This document shows, piece after piece, positions 1-7,144 of a stretch of 27,374 nucleotides of DNA. Origin of the DNA: Eggerthellaceae bacterium UBA3686 (GTDB taxonomy: Bacteria; Actinomycetota; Coriobacteriia; Coriobacteriales; Eggerthellaceae); the NCBI GenBank assembly GCA_002371495.1, contig DFIX01000049.1, positions 1-27,374 of the forward strand. Reading direction: 5' to 3'. The position numbers and the translations under genes were made by a program. Under the pieces are notes generated by a model, which saw only the letters and a list, made by a program, of their open reading frames with translations, had not been told where the DNA came from and did no database searches. Position 1 is the first letter of the stretch, and the number at the start of each line of letters is the position of its first letter.

Positions 1-901
1 GCTCGGGCTCGGGTGCGGGCTCGGGTTCGGGCTCGGGCGCGGGTGCGGGCTCAGGCTCGGGCTCGGGCGCGGGTGCGGGCTCGGGTTCGGGCGTGGGTGC
101 GGGCTCCGGCTCGGGTTCGGGTGCAGGCGTGGGCTCGGGTGCGGGCTTCGGCTCAGAGGCGAGCTCGGCAACAGGCGCTACCTCGACCTCTTCTTTGGCC
201 TGATTGGCCGCAGAAGCCTTCCCCTGCTCCTCGACCTCGGTTGCGGGCTTCTGCTGCTCGGGCGCAGCCGCCTTCTTGGCAGCAGCCTTGCGCGTTGCAG
301 GCTTCTTCGCCGCCGTCGAAGTCGTCTTCTTGGCCGTGCTCTTCTTTGCGGCCGAAGCGGTCTTCGCCTCAGCTTTGGGCTCTTCGGTCTTAGCAGGCTC
401 GGCTTTCTTCGCAGGCTCGGATGCGGCCTTAGCAGACTCGACCTTCTTGGCGGATTCAGCCTTCTTTGCAGAATCAGCCTTCTTCGCAGCCGCGGTCCTC
501 TTCGCAGGCTCCTCCTTCTTCGTTGCCGCAGTTTCGGCCTTGGCAGGCTCGGCCTTCGCGGCCACGGTCTTCTTGGAGGGCTCGGCTTTTGCAGCTGCAG
601 CCTTCTTCGTCGTCGCAGCCGCAACCTTCGGCTCCGCTTTCTTCGTGGGCTCGGCTTTTTCGGCGCCCTTCGACTCAATCTTCTTCGTGGCAACGGGCTC
701 GACCTTGGCAGCCGCGGTCGCAGGCTTCGTCTTGGCAACCGCGCGGCTGCGCGTCGCCTGCTTCTTGGGCTCGGCGGCCTTCGGTTCAGCCTTGGCGGGC
801 TCGGCCTTTGCGGCAGCGGCCTTCGGTTCTTCGGCAGCCTTGACCTCTTTGGCGACCTCGGTTTCGGTAACCTGCTTCGATTGCTTCGAATTTGCTACCA
901 T
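1..901 (-). CDS. Histone H1-like Ala/Lys/Pro-rich protein, 3' end outside window
   Basis: An open frame of 300 codons begins at ATG 901 and leaves the window at base 1 without a stop. The start has a good ribosome binding site (AAAGGA, about 6 nt upstream). The N-terminus begins MVANSKQSKQVTETEVAKE. Residues ~20-215 are almost only Ala, Lys, Glu, Pro, Ser and Thr, with recurring AKAEPAKKAEP-type units, as in bacterial histone H1-like or AlgP-like DNA-binding tails. Residues ~215-250 are a mixed acidic linker, and from ~250 the protein becomes a Pro-Glu-Ala repeat (EPEPAPAPEPEP type). No globular domain, signal peptide or membrane segment is visible, so a soluble, disordered protein is likely. 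A nucleoid-associated role for the basic part is inference. It lies downstream of glgD on the same strand but behind a strong hairpin. Overlapping long frames on both strands are products of the repetitive GC-rich sequence. Confidence 0.8.
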   Translation of the reverse strand, partial: MVANSKQSKQVTETEVAKEVKAAEEPKAAAAKAEPAKAEPKAAEPKKQATRSRAVAKTKPATAAAKVEPVATKKIESKGAEKAEPTKKAEPKVAAATTKKAAAAKAEPSKKTVAAKAEPAKAETAATKKEEPAKRTAAAKKADSAKKAESAKKVESAKAASEPAKKAEPAKTEEPKAEAKTASAAKKSTAKKTTSTAAKKPATRKAAAKKAAAPEQQKPATEVEEQGKASAANQAKEEVEVAPVAELASEPKPAPEPTPAPEPEPEPAPTPEPEPAPAPEPEPEPAPAPEPEPEPAPEPE

Positions 902-921
902 CACTATCCTTTCTAACAAGG

Positions 922-952
922 ATGAGTCGGGAGAACCGTTCTCCCGACTCAT
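922..952 (-). terminator. 14-bp perfect hairpin between glgD and the H1-like gene
   Basis: Bases 922-935 and 939-952 are perfect reverse complements around a 3-nt loop. The outer ends are ATGAGTC...GACTCAT. It lies 71 bases after the glgD stop and 21 bases before the start of the H1-like gene. No strong T-run follows on either strand, so it may be a terminator, a processing or stability hairpin, or part of the downstream gene's leader. Confidence 0.5.
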
Positions 953-1022
953 CTCCTCTTCATTACGGCAAAACGCGCACTAATAACGAGTCGCTTAACG
1001 CTTAACGCCCTGCGACCCGCTC

Positions 1023-2150
1023 CTAGTTGCTCACAAACGATCCTTTGCACACGACGGCTACCTGATCGGGTGTGCCCACAATACGCGCACCCGCACCGAC
1101 TACCACGTCCTTGTCGATAATGGTATTGCGCAGGCGCGCTCCGGCCTCGATGTGCGAATCCTGCATGATGACGCAGTTCTCGACATCGGCGCCAGGCTCG
1201 ATGGTAACGCCGCGGAAAACGACGCTGCCCACCACGCGGCCGCCGATTACGCAGCCGTTGCCAAACACGCTGTTCTCGACTTGGCAGCCAGCGTTGTAAC
1301 GCACGGGCGCAGCGTCCATGATGCGCGTATACACCGGACCATGAGCCGAAAAGAGCTCTTCGCGCACGCCGGGGTCGAGCATGTCGCGCGTCATGTCGAA
1401 ATACGATTTGACCGTGGTCAACCGCGCAGAATATCCCTTATGCTCGAACGCGGCCACTTTATGGGTCGACAACGCCGGTTCGATGATGTCGTTCACGAAA
1501 TCATAGCGTCCTTCGGCGCAAGCGTCCTCAACCAAGCGCAGCAGAAGGTCGCGCTCCATAATGCAGGCGCCCAAGTTGTAGCAGCCGCCTTCGACGCTTG
1601 CCGGCTCGAAGTCGGCGCCGAGCACCCATCCTTCGCTGCTGATATGCAGATTTGCCAGATGAGTGGGATCACCTGGCTTGATGTTCAGCTCACGCGAATA
1701 CAGAAGGGTCATGTCGGCACCCGTGGCAATATGGTGCTCGAGCATTTCGTTGTAATCGGCGCGATAGACCATGTCGGATGCCAACAGCAAGCAGTACTTG
1801 GCCTTTTGGCGGTTGATGTAATAGCGCTTCGCGAACAGAGCGTCGCCGAAGCTGCGGTACAAACCGGTTCCCAAGCCTTGGTCAAAGGGGGTGAGCAGGG
1901 CCACGCCTCCGCTCTTGCTGTTCAGATCCCATGCATCGCCCGAACCGATATGCTCGACCAACGACTGGAAATTGCGCTGCATGACGACTCCGACGTTGCG
2001 GATGCCGCTCTGCGACAAGTTCGACAGCAGCACGTCAATCGTGCGGAAACGCCCCGCCAGCGGAATTGCCGATACGCAACGGTGGGCAATCAGGTCGCCC
2101 AGCAGCAGATTGCCGTGGCCGGCGTACACAATGGCAAAAGTATCGTTCAT
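1023..2150 (-). CDS. glgD: Glucose-1-phosphate adenylyltransferase, GlgD-type subunit
   Basis: This is a 375-aa nucleotidyltransferase-fold protein homologous to GlgC, with a C-terminal left-handed beta-helix (hexapeptide-like stretch from about residue 285). It has the conserved GlgD pattern (PLAGRFRTIDVLLSNLSQSG, GSGDAWDLNSKSGG). The nucleotide-binding loop is changed: VYAGHGNLLLG replaces the GGxGxRL of GlgC, and ASDMVYRADY replaces SGDHIYKMDY. In GlgC/GlgD systems GlgD is a partner that modulates the catalytic GlgC, so a regulatory subunit is the best reading. The first ATG (2156) sits only 1 nt after the AGGAAGG site, while the second ATG (2150) is 7 nt away, so 2150 is preferred. It follows glgC by ~30 bases, probably in one transcript. 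Confidence 0.9.
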   Translation of the reverse strand: MNDTFAIVYAGHGNLLLGDLIAHRCVSAIPLAGRFRTIDVLLSNLSQSGIRNVGVVMQRNFQSLVEHIGSGDAWDLNSKSGGVALLTPFDQGLGTGLYRSFGDALFAKRYYINRQKAKYCLLLASDMVYRADYNEMLEHHIATGADMTLLYSRELNIKPGDPTHLANLHISSEGWVLGADFEPASVEGGCYNLGACIMERDLLLRLVEDACAEGRYDFVNDIIEPALSTHKVAAFEHKGYSARLTTVKSYFDMTRDMLDPGVREELFSAHGPVYTRIMDAAPVRYNAGCQVENSVFGNGCVIGGRVVGSVVFRGVTIEPGADVENCVIMQDSHIEAGARLRNTIIDKDVVVGAGARIVGTPDQVAVVCKGSFVSN

Positions 2151-2181
2151 AATCATGCCTTCCTATAGCTAACAGGGCCGA

Positions 2182-3369
2182 TTACTCGACAACTGCATCG
2201 GGCTCGACAGATTGCCCAGGCGCCACATGCCCGCCCGCCGCAATGCGACATCCGGGCCCAAGAACCGCAAGCTCGGCGCCTTCAGCGCCTACCTGGACGC
2301 CATCCTCAACGACTACATCTTCGGCGATGACGGCACGCTCGATAACGGCACCGGCGCCAATGCGCGCCCCGCGCATGATAATGCTGTCGACGACTTTCGC
2401 GCCCTGACCGATTTGCACGCCTTGGAACAAGATGCTGTGCTTCACGGCACCATCGACCTCGCAGCCCTCGGCAACCATGCAATCGTCAAGATCGGCCCCA
2501 AAACCGATGCGCGCGGCTGGCAGGTTGGGGTTGCGCGAGTAGATCTTCCAATCGTCGGACATGTCGAGACCCGACGTCTCGTCGAGCATGTCCATATTGG
2601 CTTCCCACAAGCTGTCGATCGTGCCGACGTCGCGCCAATAACCTTCGAAACTGTAGGCGAACAGCCGCTCGCCGGCGCCTAGCATGGCGGGAATAACGTC
2701 CTTGCCGAAGTCGTGGCTGCTGGCTTCGTCGGCCGCGTCATCCACGAGGTACTGGCGGGCTTTCTCCCAGCTGAAAACGTAAATGCCCATTGACGCCAGG
2801 TTGCTCGGCGGGTTGGCGGGCTTCTCGACGAAATCGGTCACGCGCAATTCCTCGTCGGTGGCCAAAATGCCGAACCGGCTGGCCTCCTCGATGGGCACGG
2901 GCATGACGGCGATGGTCGCGTCGGCGCCGTTGCGCTTGTGGAACTGAATCATCTCGCTGTAATCCATCTTGTAGATGTGGTCGCCCGAAAGCACCACCAC
3001 GTACTCGGGATCGAAACGGTCGATGAAGCGGATGTTCTGGTAGATGGCGTCGGCCGTGCCCAAATACCAATGGCCCTCGTCGCCCACATGCGTGTAGGGC
3101 GAAAGCACGTACGCGCCACCGTTGTTGGTGTTCAGGTCCCACGGAGCGCCGTTGCCGATGTAGCTGTTCAGAACAAAGGGCTCGTACTGGGTCAGCACGC
3201 CCACTACGTCGATGCCCGAATTAGTGCAGTTGGAAAGCGGGAAGTCGATAATGCGGTACTTGCCGCCGTACGGCACAGCCGGCTTGGCGCGCCAGCGTGT
3301 GAGCACGCCTAGGCGGCTTCCCTGGCCGCCAGCCAGAATCATTGCCACGCTTGTCTTTCGTTCGCTCAT
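2182..3369 (-). CDS. glgC: Glucose-1-phosphate adenylyltransferase, catalytic subunit
   Basis: This 395-aa enzyme makes ADP-glucose from ATP and glucose-1-phosphate, the committed step of bacterial glycogen synthesis. The N-terminus holds the nucleotide-binding motif MILAGGQGSRLGVLT, followed by RAKPAVPYGGKYRIIDFPL. SGDHIYKMDY contains the metal-binding Asp region, and DFVEKP matches the glucose-1-phosphate-binding Glu-Lys-Pro motif. The C-terminal third is a beta-helix with repeated I/V-G-A-G steps. Length is typical for the family. An AGGAGGG ribosome binding site precedes ATG 3369. It lies between glgB (145-base gap) and glgD on the same strand. Confidence 0.95.
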   Translation of the reverse strand: MSERKTSVAMILAGGQGSRLGVLTRWRAKPAVPYGGKYRIIDFPLSNCTNSGIDVVGVLTQYEPFVLNSYIGNGAPWDLNTNNGGAYVLSPYTHVGDEGHWYLGTADAIYQNIRFIDRFDPEYVVVLSGDHIYKMDYSEMIQFHKRNGADATIAVMPVPIEEASRFGILATDEELRVTDFVEKPANPPSNLASMGIYVFSWEKARQYLVDDAADEASSHDFGKDVIPAMLGAGERLFAYSFEGYWRDVGTIDSLWEANMDMLDETSGLDMSDDWKIYSRNPNLPAARIGFGADLDDCMVAEGCEVDGAVKHSILFQGVQIGQGAKVVDSIIMRGARIGAGAVIERAVIAEDVVVEDGVQVGAEGAELAVLGPGCRIAAGGHVAPGQSVEPDAVVE

Positions 3370-3514
3370 GCGCCCTCCTTGGTCGCCTCTTTCGCGCCCC
3401 GCAAGCAGATGCGAGCCCGCGTTCCTTCAATGGTAAATCAACCTGGCGAACCGTGCAGTTACAGTCCGACCAGATGCATCGTTATTCGAGTATTTGGTTT
3501 TAAACGGCTGGCCA

Positions 3515-5554
3515 TCAGCCCTTGCTGGCAGCCCGACCGCGCTTTGCGACAGGCTTTGTAGAAGCCTTGGCGGCGGATTTGGCACCCCTCCCCTTCTTCG
3601 CCGCGGGTTTGGGCGCAGGCTTCGGCTCGGGAATAGGGTCGAGCCTGTACTCGAAATACACCGCCGACAGCGGGGGCAGGACCAAGCGCGCGCTATACGG
3701 CTGATCGCCGAAAGGCTCTTCTTCAATCTGCACGCCCGTGTCAGCATTGGTCACGCCGCTGCCGCTGAAACGCAAATCGTCGCTGTTCAGAACTTCGGTG
3801 AGCGCACCTGGGCCAGGAAGGCCCACGGTAAACCCATCTACCACGTTAGGCGTGAAGTTGAAACAGGCGAGCACCGCCAAGCTGCCGTCGTGGCCCGGCG
3901 CGCCGTCGTCGGCGTAGCGCACGAACGCGATGGCGCTCTCGTCGCGGTCATCGACGTTCGCCCAGCAGAAGCCCGCCCAACTGTCATCCACTTTCCACAA
4001 GGCGGGATGCGAGCGATAGAACGCGTTGAGCTCTGCGCTGTAGGCACGCATGCTGTCGTGAATGGGGTATTCCATGAGGAACCAGTCGAGCTGTTTCTTG
4101 TAATCCCACTCGATCACCTGCCCGAATTCGGATCCCATGAACGTCAGCTTCTTGCCCGGCCGCGCAAACTGGAAGCCCATGAGCGCACGCAGGTTGGCGA
4201 ACCGCTGCTCGTAGGTGCCGAACATCTTTTCGACCATCGAATGCTTGCCGTGAACCACCTCGTCGTGGCTGAATGCCAACACGAAATTCTCGGAAAACGC
4301 GTACATCATGCCGAACGTCAGCTTGTCGTGGCTACCGCGGCGCCACAGCGGATCGAGCTTGAAGTAGTCGATCATATCGTGCATGAAGCCCATGTCCCAT
4401 TTGAAGGTGAAGCCGAGGCCCCCGTCGTAAGGCGGAGCGGTGACCAATGGGAACGACGTAGATTCCTCCGCGATGGTCATGGCCCCAGGGTTAGCCGCCA
4501 GCACAGCCGTATTGAGCTTGCGCAGGAACTCGACGGCTTCGAGGTTGATGTTCCCGCCGTCTTTATTGCGCACCCAGTCGGTTCGCGCGTAATCGAGGTA
4601 GAGCATCGACGATACGGCGTCGACGCGGATGCCGTCTATGTGATACAGGTCGAAGAAGAACATCGCCGATGAGACGAGGAAGCTGATGACCTGGGGCTTG
4701 GTGTAGTCGAAGACAAGCGTACCCCATTCGGCATGCTCGCCGAGCCGTGGGTCGGCGTACTCGAACTGCGGTGTGCCATCGAACTGCGCGAGCGCGAACG
4801 CGTCCCTGGGAAAATGAGCCGGAACCCAGTCGAGGATGACGCCGATACCTGCAGCGTGCAGGGTATCGACCAAATACATGAAATCCTGCGGCGTGCCGTA
4901 ACGCGACGTCGGCGAATAGTAGCCCGTCGTCTGGTAACCCCATGAGGCTGGGAACGGGTATTCGGTAACGGGCATAAGCTCGACATGCGTATAGCCCATG
5001 TTTGTGCAGTACTCGACGAGCTGGTCTGCGACAGTGCGGTAATTGGGATATACCTCGTCTTCGCCAACGCGCCAAGAGCCCAGATGCAGCTCGTAAATCG
5101 ACATCGGCTCGTGCAAAGCATCGGCTTTCGCGCGCTTGGCCAACCACGACTCATCGCCCCATTCGTAGCCCGATAAATCCCACACCTTCGAAGCGGTCGC
5201 AAGACCGTTTTCAGCATGGAAGGCGAATGGGTCGGCTTTCAAACGTGCAACGCCATCGGCACCGACCACGTTGTACTTGTAGATTGCGCCGTCCTCGAGC
5301 CCCGCCACGACGCACGCGAAAATGCCCTTCTGGACCTCGGTCATGGGGTTGGCCTCTTCGTCCCAACCGTTGAACTCGCCGACGACGCTGACGGAACGAG
5401 CGTTCTGAGCCCAGACGACGAAGCGGTACAACGGCTTGCCATCATCGCTTTCGCAATCGAGCTTATGGCATCCAAATACCAGGTAAGCACGTTGGGCTTC
5501 ACCGCATCCGAACAGGTACAAGTCGGCTTCTGGCAAATCGAGCAAATGTGTCAT
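3515..5554 (-). CDS. glgB: 1,4-alpha-glucan branching enzyme with basic C-terminal tail
   Basis: This 679-aa GH13 enzyme forms alpha-1,6 branches in glycogen. Residues ~40-115 form a CBM48 domain (YRFVVWAQNARSVSVVGEFNGW). The catalytic barrel shows the nucleophile region HIDGIRVDAVSSMLY, the acid/base Glu in TIAEEST, and the third Asp in AFSHDEVVHGKHSMVEKM. A C-terminal all-beta domain ends at ...AVYFEYRLDP. Unusually, about 40 further residues follow, rich in Lys, Ala and Pro (PEPKPAPKPAAKKGRGAKS...), like the H1-like protein at the left edge. The start at 5554 has TTGGAGGCGCT before ATG; an in-frame TTG at 5572 would put the ribosome binding site inside the coding sequence. It is the first gene of the glgBCD group. 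Confidence 0.95.
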   Translation of the reverse strand: MTHLLDLPEADLYLFGCGEAQRAYLVFGCHKLDCESDDGKPLYRFVVWAQNARSVSVVGEFNGWDEEANPMTEVQKGIFACVVAGLEDGAIYKYNVVGADGVARLKADPFAFHAENGLATASKVWDLSGYEWGDESWLAKRAKADALHEPMSIYELHLGSWRVGEDEVYPNYRTVADQLVEYCTNMGYTHVELMPVTEYPFPASWGYQTTGYYSPTSRYGTPQDFMYLVDTLHAAGIGVILDWVPAHFPRDAFALAQFDGTPQFEYADPRLGEHAEWGTLVFDYTKPQVISFLVSSAMFFFDLYHIDGIRVDAVSSMLYLDYARTDWVRNKDGGNINLEAVEFLRKLNTAVLAANPGAMTIAEESTSFPLVTAPPYDGGLGFTFKWDMGFMHDMIDYFKLDPLWRRGSHDKLTFGMMYAFSENFVLAFSHDEVVHGKHSMVEKMFGTYEQRFANLRALMGFQFARPGKKLTFMGSEFGQVIEWDYKKQLDWFLMEYPIHDSMRAYSAELNAFYRSHPALWKVDDSWAGFCWANVDDRDESAIAFVRYADDGAPGHDGSLAVLACFNFTPNVVDGFTVGLPGPGALTEVLNSDDLRFSGSGVTNADTGVQIEEEPFGDQPYSARLVLPPLSAVYFEYRLDPIPEPKPAPKPAAKKGRGAKSAAKASTKPVAKRGRAASKG

Positions 5555-5612
5555 AGCGCCTCCAAAAAACAATGCGAGCAGGCCGGAGAACGCGCCGGCA
5601 GGCTATCGGAAA

Positions 5613-5618
5613 AGTATA
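5613..5618 (-). promoter_or_regulatory. Candidate -10 of the glgBCD promoter
   Basis: On the minus strand TATACT lies about 60 bases upstream of the glgB start. No convincing -35 is seen at 16-18 bases. A short palindrome, CCGTTGACGG (5644-5653), lies roughly 40 bases upstream of the predicted start site and could be an operator. Confidence 0.4.
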
Positions 5619-5772
5619 ACGCCAACCGTCATTAAAATCAGCACCGTTGACGGTATTCGGCCAATCGATTTCCCCCCATCCCCAACCGATCTGCCATCAA
5701 AGAGGACGCCCCCCGGCGCCAGCGCGCCATCCCAGCGTGCTCTTGCAGGCGGGGGTGCTGCGATTTTCGGAC

Positions 5773-5811
5773 AAAATGTGTAAAAGGGGTCTGACCCTTT
5801 TTACACATTTT
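5773..5811 (-). terminator. 17-bp hairpin overlapping the napH stop codon
   Basis: Bases 5773-5789 pair with 5795-5811 (one G-T wobble) around the loop TCTGA. The core is GGGGTCTGACCC and the ends are AAAATGTGT...ACACATTTT. The napH stop codon (5801-5803) and its last two sense codons lie inside the right arm. It probably ends the nap transcript, and could act from either side. Confidence 0.6.
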
Positions 5812-6700
5812 TCGAAGGGCGGCCGGGCTTTATGGCAAGGGATGCGGTCGGGCATGCCTCGACGCACTTGCCGCACAGCATGCAATCGCCCGCGCGCACG
5901 ATGGCGTCTTCGCCAGCGACGGCCGCATCAAGGATCTGCGGGTCGCACAGGCAGGCTTTCTTGCACTTGTTGCAGCCGATGCACGCATCGTGGTCGATAT
6001 GCACGTTTACCAAGCCGATCTTACCCACGACCTCGTAGAAGCCGCCGAGCGGGCAAATGCTGCGACACCAGACCCTATGGCCCCAGAACAGTTCGGCGAT
6101 GATAATAGCCAGAAGGGTCAAGCCCCCCGCAAGGCTTCCGAGCACGAGGCCCTTGTTTATGAAGCTGATCGGCGATAGCGCCTCGAACACGGGGAAGCTC
6201 AGAACAGCGGAGAGCACGAGCACGCCAAGCGCCATGTACACCTTGACGTGGCGCGGGATTGGCATTTCCTGCACCTGTAAATGCAGCTTCTTGCGCAGCC
6301 AATCGACGATTTCGCATACGAGGTTGACCGGGCATACCCACCCGCAGAATACACGTCCGCGAATGAGCCCGTAAACGACCAGGAGCGGCAGCAGCCCAAC
6401 AAGCCAAGCTGGGTCGAACGCCTTAGCCGCTACGACCGTCTGCAAAGCTGCAAACGGATCGATGAGCGTTATGCCGAATATCGTGCTCGACGAGAGCGTC
6501 CCGTAAAGCGGGAAGCTCTGGGCCGGCGTCGCGATGGCGTTGTCGCCCCCGACCATTCCGCCGAAAAGCCCCCATCCCGCCACGATAGGCGCAATCAGGA
6601 ACAACATCAAGATCAGGATCTGCACCACGTGGCGCACTACGGTGAAGGGAAACCCCTTGGCTTTCTTCACCTGCGTTTCGTTGTTCTGGCCATCGCTCAT
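5801..6700 (-). CDS. napH: NapH-type quinol dehydrogenase membrane ferredoxin
   Basis: This 299-aa polytopic membrane iron-sulfur protein belongs to the NapH family, which passes electrons from the quinone pool towards periplasmic nitrate reductase. Hydrophobic segments lie near residues 22-45, 100-112, 150-170 and 180-200. The two cysteine motifs typical of NapH are present: FCGWVCPVNLVCEIVDWLRKK after the second segment and WCRSICPLGGFYEVVGK later. Two C-terminal [4Fe-4S] sites are CIGCNKCKKACLC and CMLCGKCVEACP. The open frame extends upstream to 6745, but AAGGG before ATG 6700 and the usual family N-terminus favour 6700. It is the last gene of the operon, and its 3' end overlaps a palindrome. 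Confidence 0.9.
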   Translation of the reverse strand: MSDGQNNETQVKKAKGFPFTVVRHVVQILILMLFLIAPIVAGWGLFGGMVGGDNAIATPAQSFPLYGTLSSSTIFGITLIDPFAALQTVVAAKAFDPAWLVGLLPLLVVYGLIRGRVFCGWVCPVNLVCEIVDWLRKKLHLQVQEMPIPRHVKVYMALGVLVLSAVLSFPVFEALSPISFINKGLVLGSLAGGLTLLAIIIAELFWGHRVWCRSICPLGGFYEVVGKIGLVNVHIDHDACIGCNKCKKACLCDPQILDAAVAGEDAIVRAGDCMLCGKCVEACPTASLAIKPGRPSKNV

Positions 6701-6749
6701 ACAGCCCTTCGTCCTTCCACTGCTCAAAACAACCAAAAGGGTCACCCCT

Positions 6750-6788
6750 CTTTGTCATAACTAGGGACAGTCCCTAGTTATGACAAAG
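6750..6788 (-). repeat. 18-bp perfect hairpin between napD and napH
   Basis: Bases 6750-6767 and 6771-6788 are exact reverse complements with loop CAG. The core is CTAGGGACAGTCCCTAG. It is not followed by a T-run in the direction of transcription and lies 50 bases upstream of napH, so it is more likely an mRNA processing or stability element or a REP-like palindrome than a strong terminator. Confidence 0.65.
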
Positions 6789-6808
6789 GACTCTGCTTAT
6801 GGTCATTC

Positions 6809-7072
6809 TCACACCCCATCGGGGTAAATCGTCTTGTCGTCCTCGAAGTTCAGGTACACCAAATTGACGCCGATAACGCCTGTAATATCCATGAGGCCGT
6901 TGGCGATATCGTGCGACTCGTCGACCGTCTCGGACTCGATCGTAATAACGATCTTATAGCCCTCGATACCATGCACCTCGACACCGGGCTTCTGCGGAAG
7001 CTCGCTGGCGACGGCCTGCGTGTATTCGGGCGCGGTCTCGACCACCAGACTCGATATTACCCCGTGATCCAC
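6809..7072 (-). CDS. napD: NapD-type chaperone for nitrate reductase NapA
   Basis: This 87-aa protein has the ferredoxin-like layout of NapD: GVISSLVVETAPEY at the start, GVEVHGIEGYKIVITIE in the middle and DITGVIGVNLVYLNFED near the end. In the family it binds the twin-arginine signal of NapA and controls its maturation and export. Translation starts at GTG 7072. An overlapping ATG one base earlier is in another frame and stops after a few codons. GAAAGGGA lies 4-5 bases upstream of the GTG. The gene sits between napA and napH on the same strand, with a hairpin on each side. Confidence 0.9.
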   Translation of the reverse strand: MDHGVISSLVVETAPEYTQAVASELPQKPGVEVHGIEGYKIVITIESETVDESHDIANGLMDITGVIGVNLVYLNFEDDKTIYPDGV

Positions 7073-7088
7073 ATCGTCCCTTTCAGTA

Positions 7089-7119
7089 ATGAGTCACCAC
7101 ACCAGGTGTGGTGACTCAT
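7089..7119 (-). repeat. Near-uninterrupted 31-bp palindrome between napA and napD
   Basis: Fifteen bases on each side of A7104 are exact reverse complements (7089-7103 and 7105-7119), with ends ATGAGTC...GACTCAT as in the hairpin at 922-952. TTTCAGT is directly repeated on both sides (7081-7087 and 7123-7129), which resembles a target duplication but may be chance. Confidence 0.65.
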
Positions 7120-7144
7120 GCATTTCAGTTTGCCGTTTTCGGCG

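Noticed and set aside
1..180. Short-period GC-rich repeats resembling a CRISPR or minisatellite array
   Set aside because: The units are 6-18 bases with no unique spacers, and they encode the Pro-Glu-Ala repeat in frame.
1152..2168. 338-codon open frame on the plus strand opposite glgD
   Set aside because: It is a shadow of glgD: no ribosome binding site, no recognisable domain, and composition driven by the opposite codon use.
3494..4672. 392-codon open frame on the plus strand opposite glgB
   Set aside because: GlgB on the other strand has all catalytic motifs; the antisense product shows only His/Val/Ala-rich shadow sequence.
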